A stretch of DNA of 64,000 nucleotides from Paracyclopina nana (GCA_019096065.1 JAGUCH010000003.1:992001-1056000); one strand, 5' to 3'; counted from the first letter of the stretch, positions 1-11,500 are shown. Notes: a model not told the origin generated them from the letters alone. A program made the numbers and translations.

Positions 1-336
1 AAGTATGATTTTCAACTTATTTGCCAATCGAATAAGTTGGCCGTAACTGACACAAATTATTTTCAAATTATTATAATTTATGGAAATAATTTGGTGATAA
101 ATGAAATCATCACAAATTACAATAATTTGACCAATGGACAACTTACAAAACCAATTGCAATTGAATTTTTCAGTTGCTTATAAGGGATGGTTTTAAGGTG
201 ACCAATAATTTAACAATTGACCCCAATGAATTCAGCTGCTGAAATATTCAGCTGCCAAAATAATAAATAAATTCGCCAAATCAAAGGTGGATAAAACCAA
301 AGTTAAAAAAACTGCCTACAAAGATAAAATCATTAA
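1..336. other. AT-rich noncoding sequence with recurring CAACTTA-type motifs
   Basis: No convincing reading frame is seen. The stretch is AT-rich and repeats short motifs such as CAACTTAT, GACAACTTAC and TTCAGCTGC, which also recur between about 1,050 and 1,240. This looks like degenerate simple or tandem repeat. Confidence 0.4.
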
Positions 337-870
337 AAATCACTGCAATCCAACGTTCAAGATGCAAAAAGCTTGTCTCCTGAGATTCCTGGAGCAGAAT
401 ACACTCAGGTGATTGTAATTTATTTGATAAAAAGCCTGCCTGTCACCCACTTGGCTTTGGATGATGCTTTGGTATGCTTAAAAAACCCGATTTTGGAAAT
501 AGTCAACTTCAATCCAATGGTTGGGTTTTCAAGTAAGAGGAGCGACCTAGCGATCGGCATGAAAGTTCAGTGTTTGGTGACCAACCCTATCCAATCCAAG
601 GCGCCATTCGTATCGTCTCCTATGAAGTTTCCATTTGAATATGTCTTAGCAAAGGTACATTTCAAATGAAAAAAATTAATAATCAGCTGATAATTACTTC
701 AAAGAGACAAGCCTTCTTCTAAGAGAGCAGAAGAGGAAACAACTACTGAAAGAGATGACAAGACAGTTCTTGACTATGAGAAGCTAGAGCTGCTCCAAGC
801 AGAGAGGGATTGTATCAAGTGTTCAAGTTTGATAATGGCAATATTACCTTATTTCAACAAAATATCAAAT
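337..870 (+). other. Possible unidentified coding exons
   Basis: Two stretches look coding but cannot be joined cleanly. The first (337-658) is an open frame ending at AAG followed by a GTAC donor-like site. The second (about 710-870) has a frame rich in Glu, Lys and Asp that reads like a coiled coil and ends near a Cys-x-x-Cys. The splice phases do not match across the obvious acceptor at about 708. They show no resemblance to the amnionless N-terminus and may belong to another gene or to a decayed one. I do not recognise a family. Confidence 0.2.
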
Positions 871-879
871 GCTTATTTC

Positions 880-1406
880 TCATTCAACCTATGAATTGCA
901 TTAAATAAAACATTCTATGGTATATAGCAATATGAAAATGACTATTTTTTTCAAGCGACTGATTTTCAGCTTACAATGTTGTATAAACAAATTATAATCA
1001 ACTTTATAATTTGACATTGAGCAAAACTAATGTTTTTCTGACAACTTACATTACCGAAATTTTTCAACTTATAATTGAATTTATAAGATGCAATAAATAG
1101 TTATTTCAGAGAAATTTTAAAAATGATCTTCAACTTACATGACCAACTTATATGTCACATATCACTATATAAAAAACTTGGCATTAAGGCTTACCAAATC
1201 CAACTTACATCCAACTTAGATCCAACTGAAGGTAAGGCGAAACACTTAGTGGGGACATAAGTTATAATCCCCAAAATCAAGGTTAATGCCCTCACTATTT
1301 TTTATGCGAAATCTCCATTCCAGATATAAACAAAAATATTATTTATTATACATTATAAATTCACTTGGTTTTTATGGGATTTTTTTGTTGCGTTTTTTCT
1401 GATTAG
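880..1406. other. Noncoding AT-rich stretch
   Basis: No gene is seen. Several copies of a CCAACTTA(C/G)AT motif lie at about 1,130-1,230, and a strong donor-like GAAG|GTAAGG lies at about 1,230 without a supporting exon. The 5' exons of the amnionless gene would be expected here but were not found. Confidence 0.3.
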
Positions 1407-3358
1407 ACTTTAGAATGGAAATGCTCATCAGATTTTAACAAAGTTTGGCATGATGAGAACAAAGTAGATTAATTCAAAGCAAAATTGATTGCATTCAAAA
1501 AACTTTTAGGTGAAAGTGGCTGATCATCCGGTTACGATAAGTCGTTTGTTAATGAATGGTGTCAGCATTGACTCCTCGCAATTCCGATCAATTTATTCTG
1601 GTGGGGATGGATACAGCAAGAAAATCGGCCAATTAATCCTCCAGGTGAACGAGTCAGTCTCGGTGATGAGTGACATCTGCCCCAATGGAAATGAGGGCTG
1701 TGTCTGTGGCAGAGATGACAGTGAGGCGAAAATCATTTGCTCACTCAAAGGAGCTTTTTGCCCCCAAGAAGCAAAATGTTCATGTAAGCTACTATATACA
1801 TGTTTTTAATAAAAATGGATTTTCTCATGCAATTTCATTTTAGCTGCCCTAAAGCCTCAAGACCACTGTTGCTACGATATTTGCGGTGGCATAATACACA
1901 TTGAAAAACCGCCCAAAACTCCAACCTTTGACATGGTTGGCCTGTCTAAGAGCATTGAGAATTTGCTGAGGCCAAAAGTCCCCACAGAAAATCCGACTGA
2001 CACCGACATCTTATTTGACCCTGGCAATCAGCTGGATTTCCTCCACAAAAGTGATTTTTTACATCAAGGAACTTTATCTTAATTTTTAATCTATTTTTAC
2101 AAGGGCCAGTGCATAAAAGTGACACTGCTGCTTTCGACATTCAAAGGATTAGTGAGACTGCATACCAAATTGTGGTCATTGACAGGGATGGGGATGTTCT
2201 CAATGCACAAAAAGCTACGGAAAAGATATACCAAAAACTCATGAAAGACTATAATAACAAGGGCGAAAATGACTTGTACATATGGACAGAATTTTCGGGA
2301 ATTGGACCACCGTCTGCGCTAACTAAGTGAGCTTTTATGAAAGCTATGAAGAAAATTCTTCTGATTGACGCTAATTGATTGCAGGGCTGGAAATGTGTTT
2401 GGCATTCTTTTTGTGCTTGGCATAGCTGGAGCTTTGGTCTATTTAGCTGCTATCAGCTACAGAAAGAAGCATCATACCTTCAACTTTTCAGACTTCACCG
2501 AATTCATAAGGAGGTATAACTATCTTGGTATCCACTAAAAATTATCTTAAAGCAAATTTCATTTCTTTATAAAAGGCCAGAGAGCTTGATTCCATCAGCT
2601 CCTACAAATTCTACAGGGTTTACCTTATTTGAAAACAACTCAGGGGGTGGAATTGAAATGGAAGGAGAAAATGAACAAGGAGCTTCGTCAGCAACTGAAG
2701 GAATTAGCTTTCAAGCTCTGCAAAAGCGTCGTGATTCCTTCAAGGAAGAAGAAGAAGCAACCAAAAGCAGCAGCTTTGAAAATCCCCTCTTTGAAAACAC
2801 TCAACAAATGTTGCAAGAGAAGAGACAAAAGCTGGAAGAAGAGGAGCAGGAAAAACGAACTCTTAATATTTACAGCTCGGATCCTACGACCACAGCAAAA
2901 ACAGTGGACAATCCATTGTATGATGTCATGGTTGACATTGCATCTGAAGCCTCAAAAGACCTTTCAGATGGCATCATGGAAAACACTACTGGTACCAAAT
3001 TAGATGAATTGTGTATTAGTATTTTAGCTATTTTCATTTAGCCACTGCAGAAGATTCCATTTATGCTGAAATTGATGAGCCCAATATTGACGAAACTGAA
3101 AAGAATGACGAGGAAGCACAGACTGAGGCAGAACAAAAAAATGATGATGCTAATGTCCTTGTGAATTTTGACCCTTTGCAGGAAGATTCACGAATTGACA
3201 CTACTATCGAGTCAAATAATGCTAATGACAGTCCAGAAAAGGAAACAATTGATGAAGGGGAGCACTCAAAAGTGGACCCAACAATCGATTTAAGCCAGGT
3301 GTTTGAAGAAAACGCGCAAAAGTTGGAAGATTCCGCTAAAGATGAAGCAAAGGAGTAA
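1407..3358 (+). CDS. AMN: Amnionless homologue, 3' part (5' exons not found)
   Basis: Amnionless is a single-pass membrane protein that partners cubilin in endocytic uptake. Model: exons 1510-1783, 1844-2050, 2110-2326, 2385-2513, 2576-2991 and 3042-3358, with phases consistent throughout (519 residues). A weaker 57-nt exon at 1407-1463 may precede them. Evidence is the cysteine block GCVCGRDD followed by CPQEAKCSSALKPQDHCC, which matches the family's VWC-like domain, then a transmembrane helix (GNVFGILFVLGIAGALVYL, exon 2385-2513). The long acidic cytosolic tail carries FENPLF, the FxNPxF endocytosis signal of AMN, plus an NPLY motif. The tail is longer than in vertebrate AMN. The N-terminal ~200 residues are missing from the window or unrecognised, so the gene is partial as annotated. 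Introns are 50-62 nt. Confidence 0.85.
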
Positions 3359-3472
3359 AATCACAGAAATCCAGAGGCAACCAACTTATATTGTTAACTC
3401 TTCAATGCAGTGATAAGATATTTAGCATGTTGAATTGGAGAAATTTGCAACCTGTGTCAAAATGAAAATAGA

Positions 3473-3799
3473 TTACATTAAACGGTGTTTGAGTCCATTG
3501 AAGTAAGCCGGATGATCTGCAACCGCTTCCTATAGCAAATATAACATTTTTAAGCATTAAAAGAGTGAAGAGGTCAATATATCTACCAAAAGGTCGCTCA
3601 GATCACTGTCAAGTGAAGATGGCATCAAATAGCCTCTGGTGTGAAGGCGATACCGAGTCCTAGGCTGACTTTCAATGGCCACATCAGGATCCTCTTGGAC
3701 TCCAGCAGCCGAAAGTTGTTGACCAGCTGGAGCCCATCTGGCCTGACACAATCCAGTAGTGAGAAGTAAGACAGCAAAGAAAACCGCAGAGGACGTCAT
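3473..3799 (-). CDS. Small secreted peptide, possible neuropeptide precursor
   Basis: Two exons: 3587-3799 (start ATG at 3799) and 3473-3529, joined across a 57-nt GT-AG intron, give 89 residues. The N-terminus is a clear signal peptide (hydrophobic run SSAVFFAVLLLTTGLCQA, cleavage expected after QA). The rest has no cysteine and includes an Arg-rich middle (RTRYRLHTRGYLM), an acidic segment and an exon-2 tail ending KHRLM. I do not recognise the family. A cysteine-free small secreted protein with scattered arginines could be a peptide hormone precursor, but no amidation signal or dibasic site is present. It lies 134 nt downstream of UQCR11 on the same strand and converges on amnionless. Confidence 0.55.
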
Positions 3800-3933
3800 G
3801 TCTCAACAGATAGCAACTTGTGACTGATCAATGATCAGATTGGAATAGAGAAAAGAAGCATTTAGGGAATTTCTATGCGGGAATTCCTGACAGGCTAACA
3901 GAACCAACTATTTATTTACTAATGAGAAAGGAA

Positions 3934-4190
3934 TTAGTTCATGTCTACATCTTTGGGCTCGTATTTGAGGTTGTAGCCAGGAACATACTGGAGCACAGCT
4001 TTGCCAACCCAATTTGATGTGAAAAACAGGGCGAAAACGCCAGCAGAAGCCCCGTAAATCGCTATCGAAGGAGCACTAAAATTAATGGTTAAAATTGTGT
4101 AAAATAGTCGTTGCACTGCGATTCAAAAAAGTTTAGAGTAACTTACAAGTTTTTGAGCACGGCCAATTGACGAGGTCCAACGATAGCCAT
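3934..4190 (-). CDS. UQCR11: Cytochrome b-c1 complex subunit UQCR11/QCR10
   Basis: Small single-pass subunit of mitochondrial respiratory complex III in the inner membrane. Exon 1 is 4147-4190 (ATG at 4190) and exon 2 is 3934-4075. The 71-nt intron is in phase and the protein is 61 residues. The order GPRQLAVLKNF, then a glycine- and alanine-rich membrane helix, then a TSNWVGKAVLQYVPGYN-like tail, matches the family pattern GPRYRELVKNW...TDWRLILDWVPYING. Length is typical of UQCR11. It is divergent from MRPS27, another mitochondrial gene; the start codons are 517 nt apart. Confidence 0.88.
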
Positions 4191-4707
4191 TTTGAAGTAA
4201 CTTCAGTCAATGTCAAAATTTGTTTACTTCTAGAGTGTGACAAGGTAAGCAGTAAATTTAGACACTCTTTAATTTTTAAAAATCGCCAAATTGACATGGA
4301 GGAAAAGTTTTCTGTCTTGTCACACTATGAATGGGGTCTAATGGACCGGTTTAAAGGGTCGATCGAAAATCACAATGAAAATCATTCAACATTCGATTGT
4401 AAAATAGTCGATCAAGTCTTAAAAGTATTAATAAAATAGTTTGATTAATTTATTTACACTGTGTTGTCTTTTGAAAACAGTTGCATAAGTTGTATTACTG
4501 TGAAATTATATTGTTAAGAAAAAATTAGTTTGCCTTAAAAAAAGTTAAACAACTTGTCAATTCATTTCCCGCAATTCTAATCACTTGTTTGGCTATTCTA
4601 GTAGAGTTATGGCTACTTTTGCGCCGACTACCAACAATAACACTGCGCTTTTTTGTTTATTTACAAAATAATTTCTGATATCACGGAAATCCCGAATTAG
4701 AGAAATC
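4191..4707. promoter_or_regulatory. Divergent intergenic region UQCR11 / MRPS27
   Basis: 517 nt between two oppositely oriented mitochondrial-protein start codons. It is AT-rich and contains no supported ORF. A shared bidirectional promoter is inferred from spacing only; no specific motif is claimed. Confidence 0.4.
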
Positions 4708-6155
4708 ATGGCTCTCATTCGGAAGAGCCGAATTTTCTTGTCATCGCGAGTTTTCTCATGTCAAAGTTTGCAGAATCGTCGCACGTTCTTATCAGATCAG
4801 TTCAATTTACGGGTGAGAAAACTAAAAAAAACTTGCCTTTCCTTGTAAAATTGGATGTGTTTTTTTTTCAGGCTGATTGGAATGAAAGACTCAAGGCTCC
4901 AGTGTTTTCCAACATTGACATGGACAAGTACTTCATAGACATTGACAGGCAATACACCAAAACGGGCATCATTTCTCACATCGACATGGACGTTTTTGCC
5001 AATGCTCTCCTCATCTCAAGGGAGCACGGCCAGATCAATTCTGAGCAAGACATTGAAAGTCGATGCGAACAAGTGGAAGAGTTGCTCAGAAGATTCAATC
5101 GAACGCCTCAGGTCGTCAAGCGTCTGGAATCGACTCCGCACGCTGTTGTCAGAGCTTGCGTTGACATGAAAGAGACTGAATTCCTCATCAGCATCTTGAA
5201 CAACCGTCTCAAGTTTGGCCTCATCATGGATGACTTTTGCGCCTCACTTCTATGTGACCACTTCATAAAAGCTGGCAACTTTCGGGATGCATCCAAGGTT
5301 GGCATACTGATGATGTTGCAAGAGGAATACACCATTCCCATGGCATCTGAAATGTCACTTTGGTCCATTTTCAAGTTCCTAACTCTAAAAGGAGAAGACT
5401 TGGTATGGGACCCAAGGCCACCTGTGGTAGAGCCAGAGCCTGAGGATGAAGTCCAAATTCGCGTTGATGAGCTGGAGAATCCCTACTTTGATGACCATTT
5501 TGACTTGACCCAAAAGGAGCATCTGCTTGGCAAGACATTGGCCAAATTGAGCCAGAACCAAACTGATAAAATTGTCCGTGACTCATTGCAGCTTTTGGGC
5601 TACAGTCTCTATGAAAAGTGGGACAAGGTGTCTTCACTCCTGGCTGCCAACAATGAGTTTGATGGAGAGTGTGTGGAAGTTGTCAAAGGGCATGTCAGCG
5701 AGGCTCAAAATAGTGAAATGGAAGCCAAGCTTAGTGGGCTCAAGTTAGCCAATGCCAATGTTGAAAAAGTGCTTGAGGACCAGGTGAAGACAGCAGTTCA
5801 TGCTCATGAATCAAAACTGGTTGAGAGCCAGGCTCGGGTGTACAAAGCTTGGAATGAGAAACGTGATGAGGAATTGCACATGCAGTACAAGCAAGCTCAG
5901 CAGGCTGCCAAAATGCAAGAGTTTGAGCAGAGCAAGATTAAAATTGGTGAGGATGAGGAGCGTTTGTTCTTCTTTGACAATTACGAGCAAATGGAGAAAG
6001 GTAAACGTGCCAAATTCGCCGAGTGGAGGCGAACATGGCCGAGGCGGACTTGGGCTCCGCAAATCAAATTTGGCCTAAGAGACCCTAATGTGCCATTGGT
6101 GACACGCAAGGAAAAGCAGCTTGCAAAGCTGAAGCAGCAGGCGGCCAAAAAGTGA
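4708..6155 (+). CDS. MRPS27: Mitochondrial small ribosomal subunit protein mS27
   Basis: PPR-like protein of the mitochondrial small ribosomal subunit. Exon 1 is 4708-4812 and exon 2 is 4872-6155, joined in phase across a 59-nt intron (462 residues). The ATG at 4708 was preferred over the in-frame ATG at 4758 of the unspliced frame because the spliced N-terminus is Arg/Ser-rich like a mitochondrial presequence. The segment around residue 165, DDFCASLLCDHFIKAGNFRD followed by A(S)KVGILMMLQEEY, matches the mS27 signature NLLMDSFIKK-x-N-x-(K/R)DA...MMQE. The C-terminus is charged and coiled-coil-like, as in the family. It converges on the next gene with 39 nt between stop codons. Confidence 0.88.
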
Positions 6156-6194
6156 ACCTAGATTCTATGTTATTCTCAGGTATATATACGCCAG

Positions 6195-8372
6195 TTACTT
6201 CATAAGAAAAATAGAGTAAGGATGAGTTTGCCCAGGTTGGCAGCTTGAAGAGGCTATGTCAGTTGACATTTGTACACGCCATCCACAATCTCCAAGGGCC
6301 TGTAATTGGACTAATTCTACATCTGTTTTCTTTAGTGGCGAATGGCTGGTTTTTACCTTGAGTAGGAACACAATGATGCTCCTTCCAGAGTCTGCATCTG
6401 TGTTCTTAGGGGGTGATAATGACTTGTGAATCATGCTTTGTGCCAGCTCGATGAAGGCATCGAGGCGTTTGCTGCCATAGTAAGACATGGCCCAGGGGTG
6501 ACGTTTCAGCCTGAATAACCAAGCTTTGTTCTTCTCGTCGAGAATCAGTTCCTCATCACGGCTTATGGGATATGGCCATCTGCTCATAATCACAGATCTG
6601 GCCAGATCCACTTCAGTTTGGCTGCCTCCAATCAATATCACTTTATTGCTGCCTATAAAATTGCCTGTTTTCAAAGATGCGTGTGAGGAGGAGGTGCAAA
6701 TTTGATTACCTGACAGCTGAATGCACAAGAATTGTGAGTAGGCAATGTTAGATTGCCTAAATATCAGTTGGCACCTTTTGCGTCCATAGTCAGCCAGTCT
6801 GGACACCCCATACAGGTTAAGTTCGTTTTTGTTCATGACAACCATCATTTGCCCAATTGTGGCCATGGCCAAAGCCTCCTTGATCCAAGTGGCCTCTTTC
6901 CTCTCATTGGGATCAGGTGCATGGTTCCACACAGGGTTGGTCCACCTGAATTCACTGTAGTCTGTTGCATCACTGATTTGCTCCAAGTGTGGTTGAGTTC
7001 TGATGACGGCTGCTCTCAGAGCATCCCTAATTGGCTCTTCCACATTAAAAATTCTCATTATGTTGGCTTGCTCCAGATCGATCATGGCAAAGCTCTGTTG
7101 GCCTAAAGCAGGTAGGATTCTTCCATCTCTGCAAAAGTACAGCACCTCAACATTCCTGCAAATGAAATATTGTTAGTTTCTGGTTAAACAGAAGAGCTTT
7201 TGTTGATTAAATGCTCAGCGGTACCAGAGCATAACTTTACTAGTAAAAAAGTGGCTAGAGTGGCACTTTTGATGAAACTAAGGTGATTTAACAAGCTTCA
7301 AATTCCCATCAACTTACTTGGTGGTTGCTGAATTTTGCAGTGGCATAGAAGAATGGCAAATGAGTTTCCACTGCCTGCAGAAAAGGAGATGTGCAATTTC
7401 CAGCACAAGCCTCGAGCAGAGCACTTTTTCTCCAGCTTTCTGCTCTTTGCCCTCCTCCGTCATTTTGAGCGTGGGAAACGCAAACTCAGAGGGGCATTTG
7501 GGGTCATCACGAGCGTTCTTCTTGAACATGGGCTTGGCGAACTTTTTTATCTTCTTCTCCTCCCCCTGCACACTTGTGGTCGCATCATCTGGCTTTTTCA
7601 TTAGCACCTCAGCCTCAATTTCCTTTGCCAAGTCTGTGCTGCATCTGGAGGAGGGAGTGGCCGTTCTCGAGGGCGTGGTGCCATGCTGAGTCTTTAGCAC
7701 AGCTCGGTGCACAGCGTTGTTAATGTCCACGTGTTTTTCGCCTCTTCGGTGAGACAACACTTCCACTTTGCCTCCATTGATCTCGTCAATGACCACAGCT
7801 GCAACTTGAGCATTGTGCAGAGCGGGACTGGAGGTTTTCTTCAGGAAATATGAGCCCACGTCATAACCAGGGGTCACTGTGGTCACGCAGGAAGTGCTGA
7901 TTTCCCATCCAGACTGAATGAGCGTCTCAAGAATCCAACACATGCCCTAAAACAATGAATGCATGAAATAATGGCTTTCTAATAGTTGAAATCATGCATG
8001 TAATATGTAATGTACCTGAATGGTGGTCTTGGTTTCATCGATGGGTATTCTAAAAGGGATTGTCCAGATGCCACTATTTCTGTCACCATCATCAGTGCCA
8101 GCTTCATCTGGAGTCAGTACTTGTCTTATGCACTTTTGCACCTCTGCATTGGCATGCACCACCCGGATTTCACTTTTGCTCCGGAAATTGCTGTCAAACC
8201 TGAACCCATTTGAGGCATTTCTGAGTGTGAGGCAAGAGAGGTTGGACACATTTTGGGTCTCTGGGCTCACTGGGAGCAAGTCCACCGAGTGGAGGCTGAA
8301 AGAGGCTGGCAAGACGGTGGCCTCTTTCACGCAGTTGAGGCTGAGGCTGTTGTTATTGGGGCCAGCTTCCAT
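6195..8372 (-). CDS. Unrecognised conserved-looking protein, 610 residues
   Basis: Five exons on the minus strand: 8016-8372 (ATG at 8372, context AAAATGG), 7318-7946, 6710-7155, 6357-6652 and 6195-6299. All phases agree. Introns are 57-162 nt, and two 57-nt introns are multiples of three, so they read through in the raw frame. I do not recognise the family. A loose motif recurs three times: LIQSGWEIS..(D)VGSYFLKK, FCRQWKLI..VEVLYFCRD and LGDCGWRVQ..YSIFLMK, that is, a Gly/Gln-Trp followed about 25 residues later by a short aromatic strand ending in basic residues. This suggests an internally repeated domain. There is no signal peptide or membrane helix. Confidence 0.65.
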
Positions 8373-9472
8373 TTTGAGTGTTCATCTTCTGTCAGCTTTC
8401 CAACTATAGCAGTTTGGTCTGTCTCCCATCCCTTCTTGCTTGCTTGCTAGCTCTTTCTCGTCCCACTACTACATAGTATAGCATTACTACTACAACGGAG
8501 CGCTCGCGTTTCTTAGCTCCTTGAAGAGCAAGCACTCTTATGCTTCTACGGTGCTACTACACTCATATTGATCGGGGCTGTCTGCACTCTTGCTTCTACA
8601 GACATTAACAGAGAGCTGCATGCTCTTTTCGCCCAAATTGGAGAGGGAAGAATGTTATAATGATTCCTGCTTTTGAGATTTAATGGTCACTTATTGATTT
8701 GATTGAAGCACAGCACTCAAATTCATTGGAACGAAGTATGCATTTATATGACGCCTCGCTCATACGGAAGTCTTTTTAATTTAGCTGTACCATAATCATA
8801 GTTTTGCCCCAGTTTATTTTAAAACTATAAACCCAATAGAAAAAGTAAGAAATTAGTTTAAGCTTAAAAGTTCTTATTTACTGATTTTGAGAAGGGTCGG
8901 TAGTTTTCGCTACTTCTCTTGCAAACTCTACATCAGATAGATAAGTTGGTATTAATCATCACAACTAAAAAATAATCTAGTTTGTTCATCTGAATTAGAC
9001 AATCTAGAATATACTGACTTTATGAGCTCCTAGCATTCCTGAATTCTTTTTCGTCCCAAACCAGTTTTTTCTTCCATATTGAGAAAAAATCTAATTATTA
9101 CAAGATTTGGCCTACATTAGTTGGATTTTCACGTTTATGCTTGCTTCTTTTGTGCAATCAACTGCAAAATCTACCTGCATTCTCCTCAATATTTTTTTCT
9201 GAGGGCATTTTTCTTTTAAAAAAAGTGCACTATTATTTGCACGTTCAAATTTCCCGCCAAATTGACAGGGTACAATTTTTGTTGTTATTGCACGTAGAAT
9301 TTCGCTGATAACGACCCTTTCATTTTTATGGTGGTCTTCTCACTAGGCTGCACCTAAAATTCGGCCTTTTAGACAACGTGCCCATATCGCAAGTGCTTGT
9401 GGCCTTTGTCTGCAGCCATGTTGAAATGACGCACAAAAAAAGCTAAGGCAGAAAACAAAGAAGAACAACAAG
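8373..9472. other. Intergenic region between divergent genes
   Basis: No gene is supported. The first 250 nt contain imperfect repeats of a CTAC(T/C)AC and TTGCTTCTAC motif (8,460-8,610). The remainder is AT-rich. It presumably holds the promoters of the unrecognised gene (-) and EI24 (+). Confidence 0.4.
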
Positions 9473-10525
9473 ATGATGACAAGGAGCAACTACTACAATC
9501 AATTGTGGGGCATGAAAAACCTCAAATCAGTGCTTTATGCATTCTGCAAAGGACTCGCCGATAGCCTCAGGTTCTCAGACATCTTTTTCCTTGACTCGAT
9601 TGACGAAACCCGCAGCTCGGAGAAACTGGCGGAGAAAAGCGTGAAGAAGGATCGCTTGCTCAACCGTGGTGACAGCCCAAGTCCAGATTTGTCAAACTTG
9701 GCCAAGCGCCGAGCCTTGGAAAAGCGGTCTAAGCAAGCCTCAGGAGGCCAACTGCAAAACAATGAGTCCAAAATCCTCGAGCGAACCCTCAAGTGCTGTG
9801 TCCTCAATGGTTGCTTTTTCTGGTTCTCCATAGTGATTTTCGAAAATGTCCTACTCCCTATGCTCCACGGAGCCATTCTGGTCGTTCTGGGCCAGGCGGC
9901 TGGAAGCGCTTTGTGGGACAATGTGGTACCTGTCTTGAGCGTGACATTTGCCACACTCTGGATCTTGCCATTCTACCTGCTGTCCAAGGTTGTCAATTCC
10001 CTATGGTTTGCTGACATTGCTGACAGCGCCTTCAGGAAGACAGCCAATGGTCGACCTCGAATGATGACCTCATTCTCTGTGTCCATCGCTGATACTGTGT
10101 TTACTATAGTCGTTGAGATCATCTTCCTTGTGCAAGGAAAGCTGTTCTCTATGTGTGTCCCAATTGCAGCCCTGTCCAGGGTAATCAATGTGTTCCACAT
10201 GTGCCTGCTCAATGCGCTCTACAGCTTCGAGTACAAGTGGTACAATCAGGGCTTGGAGCTGCACAAGAGGCTGTCCTTCATCGAGAACCACTGGCCTTAC
10301 TTTCTGGGTTTTGGCCTTCCGCTCGCACTCATCACAGGATATCCCGAGAACCAGGTTGTGTCAGGGTGTGTATTTTCCATACTGTTCCCACTCTTTCTGA
10401 TCTCTGGGAATCAGGCTCAAGTCATCATCACGTATCAGGACGTGTCCCTGAGGATTTTTCAGCCCACAATCGCACTGTCCAACTTGATTTTTGCCAGGAC
10501 TCTGGCCTTGGCACCTTCAAATTGA
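9473..10525 (+). CDS. EI24: EI24 homologue (etoposide-induced 2.4)
   Basis: Multi-pass ER membrane protein linked to autophagy and p53 response in vertebrates. A single uninterrupted exon of 350 codons with ATG at 9473. Several hydrophobic segments are present. Family-specific blocks are clear: CCVLNGCFFWFS, LWILPFYLLSKVVNSLWFAD(IAD), YSFEYKWYNQGLELHKRLS, NHWPYFLGFGLPLALIT and SGCVFSILFPLFLIS, in the same order as vertebrate EI24. The N-terminus is basic and probably cytosolic. A canonical AATAAA begins at 10,531, six nt past the stop, so the 3' UTR is very short. Confidence 0.95.
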   Translation: MMTRSNYYNQLWGMKNLKSVLYAFCKGLADSLRFSDIFFLDSIDETRSSEKLAEKSVKKDRLLNRGDSPSPDLSNLAKRRALEKRSKQASGGQLQNNESKILERTLKCCVLNGCFFWFSIVIFENVLLPMLHGAILVVLGQAAGSALWDNVVPVLSVTFATLWILPFYLLSKVVNSLWFADIADSAFRKTANGRPRMMTSFSVSIADTVFTIVVEIIFLVQGKLFSMCVPIAALSRVINVFHMCLLNALYSFEYKWYNQGLELHKRLSFIENHWPYFLGFGLPLALITGYPENQVVSGCVFSILFPLFLISGNQAQVIITYQDVSLRIFQPTIALSNLIFARTLALAPSN

Positions 10526-10530
10526 TTGCT

Positions 10531-10536
10531 AATAAA
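10531..10536 (+). terminator. Poly(A) signal AATAAA of EI24
   Basis: AATAAA lies six nt after the EI24 stop codon. Confidence 0.6.
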
Positions 10537-10654
10537 AATACGTAATACATTCAGTCAAACCAGAACATATTTCATTGTGAGACCATTTTTTTTAAAAGCT
10601 AAAAAGAAAAAGTGACATTTAGCTTAGCCTTGCACTTAGTATATTAAAAATTCA

Positions 10655-11140
10655 AATTCCAAATACATTGTGCACGAATCCCTGGGGCTTGTCAGCACCC
10701 TGCAATGTTTCTATGTCCTCGTCAGTGACCTTGACTCTGTGCTGGTTCTGGCAGTGCTTGGTCACTCAGTACTTACGTATATTCTGATATTCGCAGTACC
10801 TGAAAAAGAGGATTTTAAAGGATGGCCTTTAACAATGGAGGCACTAATATATTGCCATCGTACTTGCACTTGAAGGGCTTGATGTCCGCATGAGTCAAGA
10901 GGTACTAGGTGAGCTGGTGCTTAAAGCAAAACACTTTAGTGCAAAATGGACAAGGATGATCACGAGACTTGTTGTGTGTGGTAGAAAGATGTTGCTTTAG
11001 CCTGTACCAATGCGAGAATACCTGGAAAAGCAAGAGAATGTTTATAAAACGGATTTCATGCTATAAAAAGAGCATACCTTGCTACACTCTTGGCACATCA
11101 CATCTCCCTCATCCCTGAATGAACTTTCCCAACAATTCAC
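10655..11140 (-). pseudogene. Decayed C2H2 zinc-finger gene fragment
   Basis: Read on the minus strand, an exon ending CQECSK joins by a good GT-AG intron (52 nt) to VFSHWYRLKQHLSTTH, which completes one intact C2H2 finger (CX2CX12HX4H). The next finger starts CPFCTKVF but has an in-frame TAG at the twelfth spacer position and Tyr instead of the first His. A third remnant (CEYQN..KHCQNQH) contains a TGA. The retained intron shows this is a decayed genomic copy, not a retropseudogene. Confidence 0.6.
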
Positions 11141-11174
11141 AATTCAGGACTGAATCCAGATCTTCCATGCGCCA

Positions 11175-11500
11175 TGTAGCCCGGCAACTTTGCCCAGTAC
11201 ATTTGACATGGCTACACTAAATAGGCGACCACTAATGGGCTATTTTTTGGCTTTTGGAGCACTAATTCTAAAAACTTAATATGACATAATCTATGGAGAA
11301 AATGGCACCCTTTCAAGCCATAAAACCATATGCAACTCACGCAAATTTCGAGGCTTTTCATTCCTCAAACCAATTTTTTCTAACCTGGCTCCGCTGATCA
11401 GCCAATCAAATTGCCGATCGTGATCACGTGACGAGTTTCGCGCGCGACAGTTTTTCCAAATATACTTGCCCTAAAAGCGCCATCTAGCGAAAAAGTTTAT
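11175..11500. repeat. Interspersed repeat, copy 1 (partner at 29,518)
   Basis: About 330 bp strongly similar to 29,518-29,845. Shared blocks include AGTACATTTGACATGGCT, GGGCTATTTTTTGGCTTT, ATGGCACCCTTTCAAGCC, CTGATCAGCCAATCA and CCAAATATACTTGC. Each copy is flanked in direct orientation by GCGCCAT(C/G)TAG. The ends GAGCAAGTACATTT and AAATATACTTGCTC (best seen in copy 2) are inverted repeats of each other, suggesting a short nonautonomous element. Confidence 0.65.
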
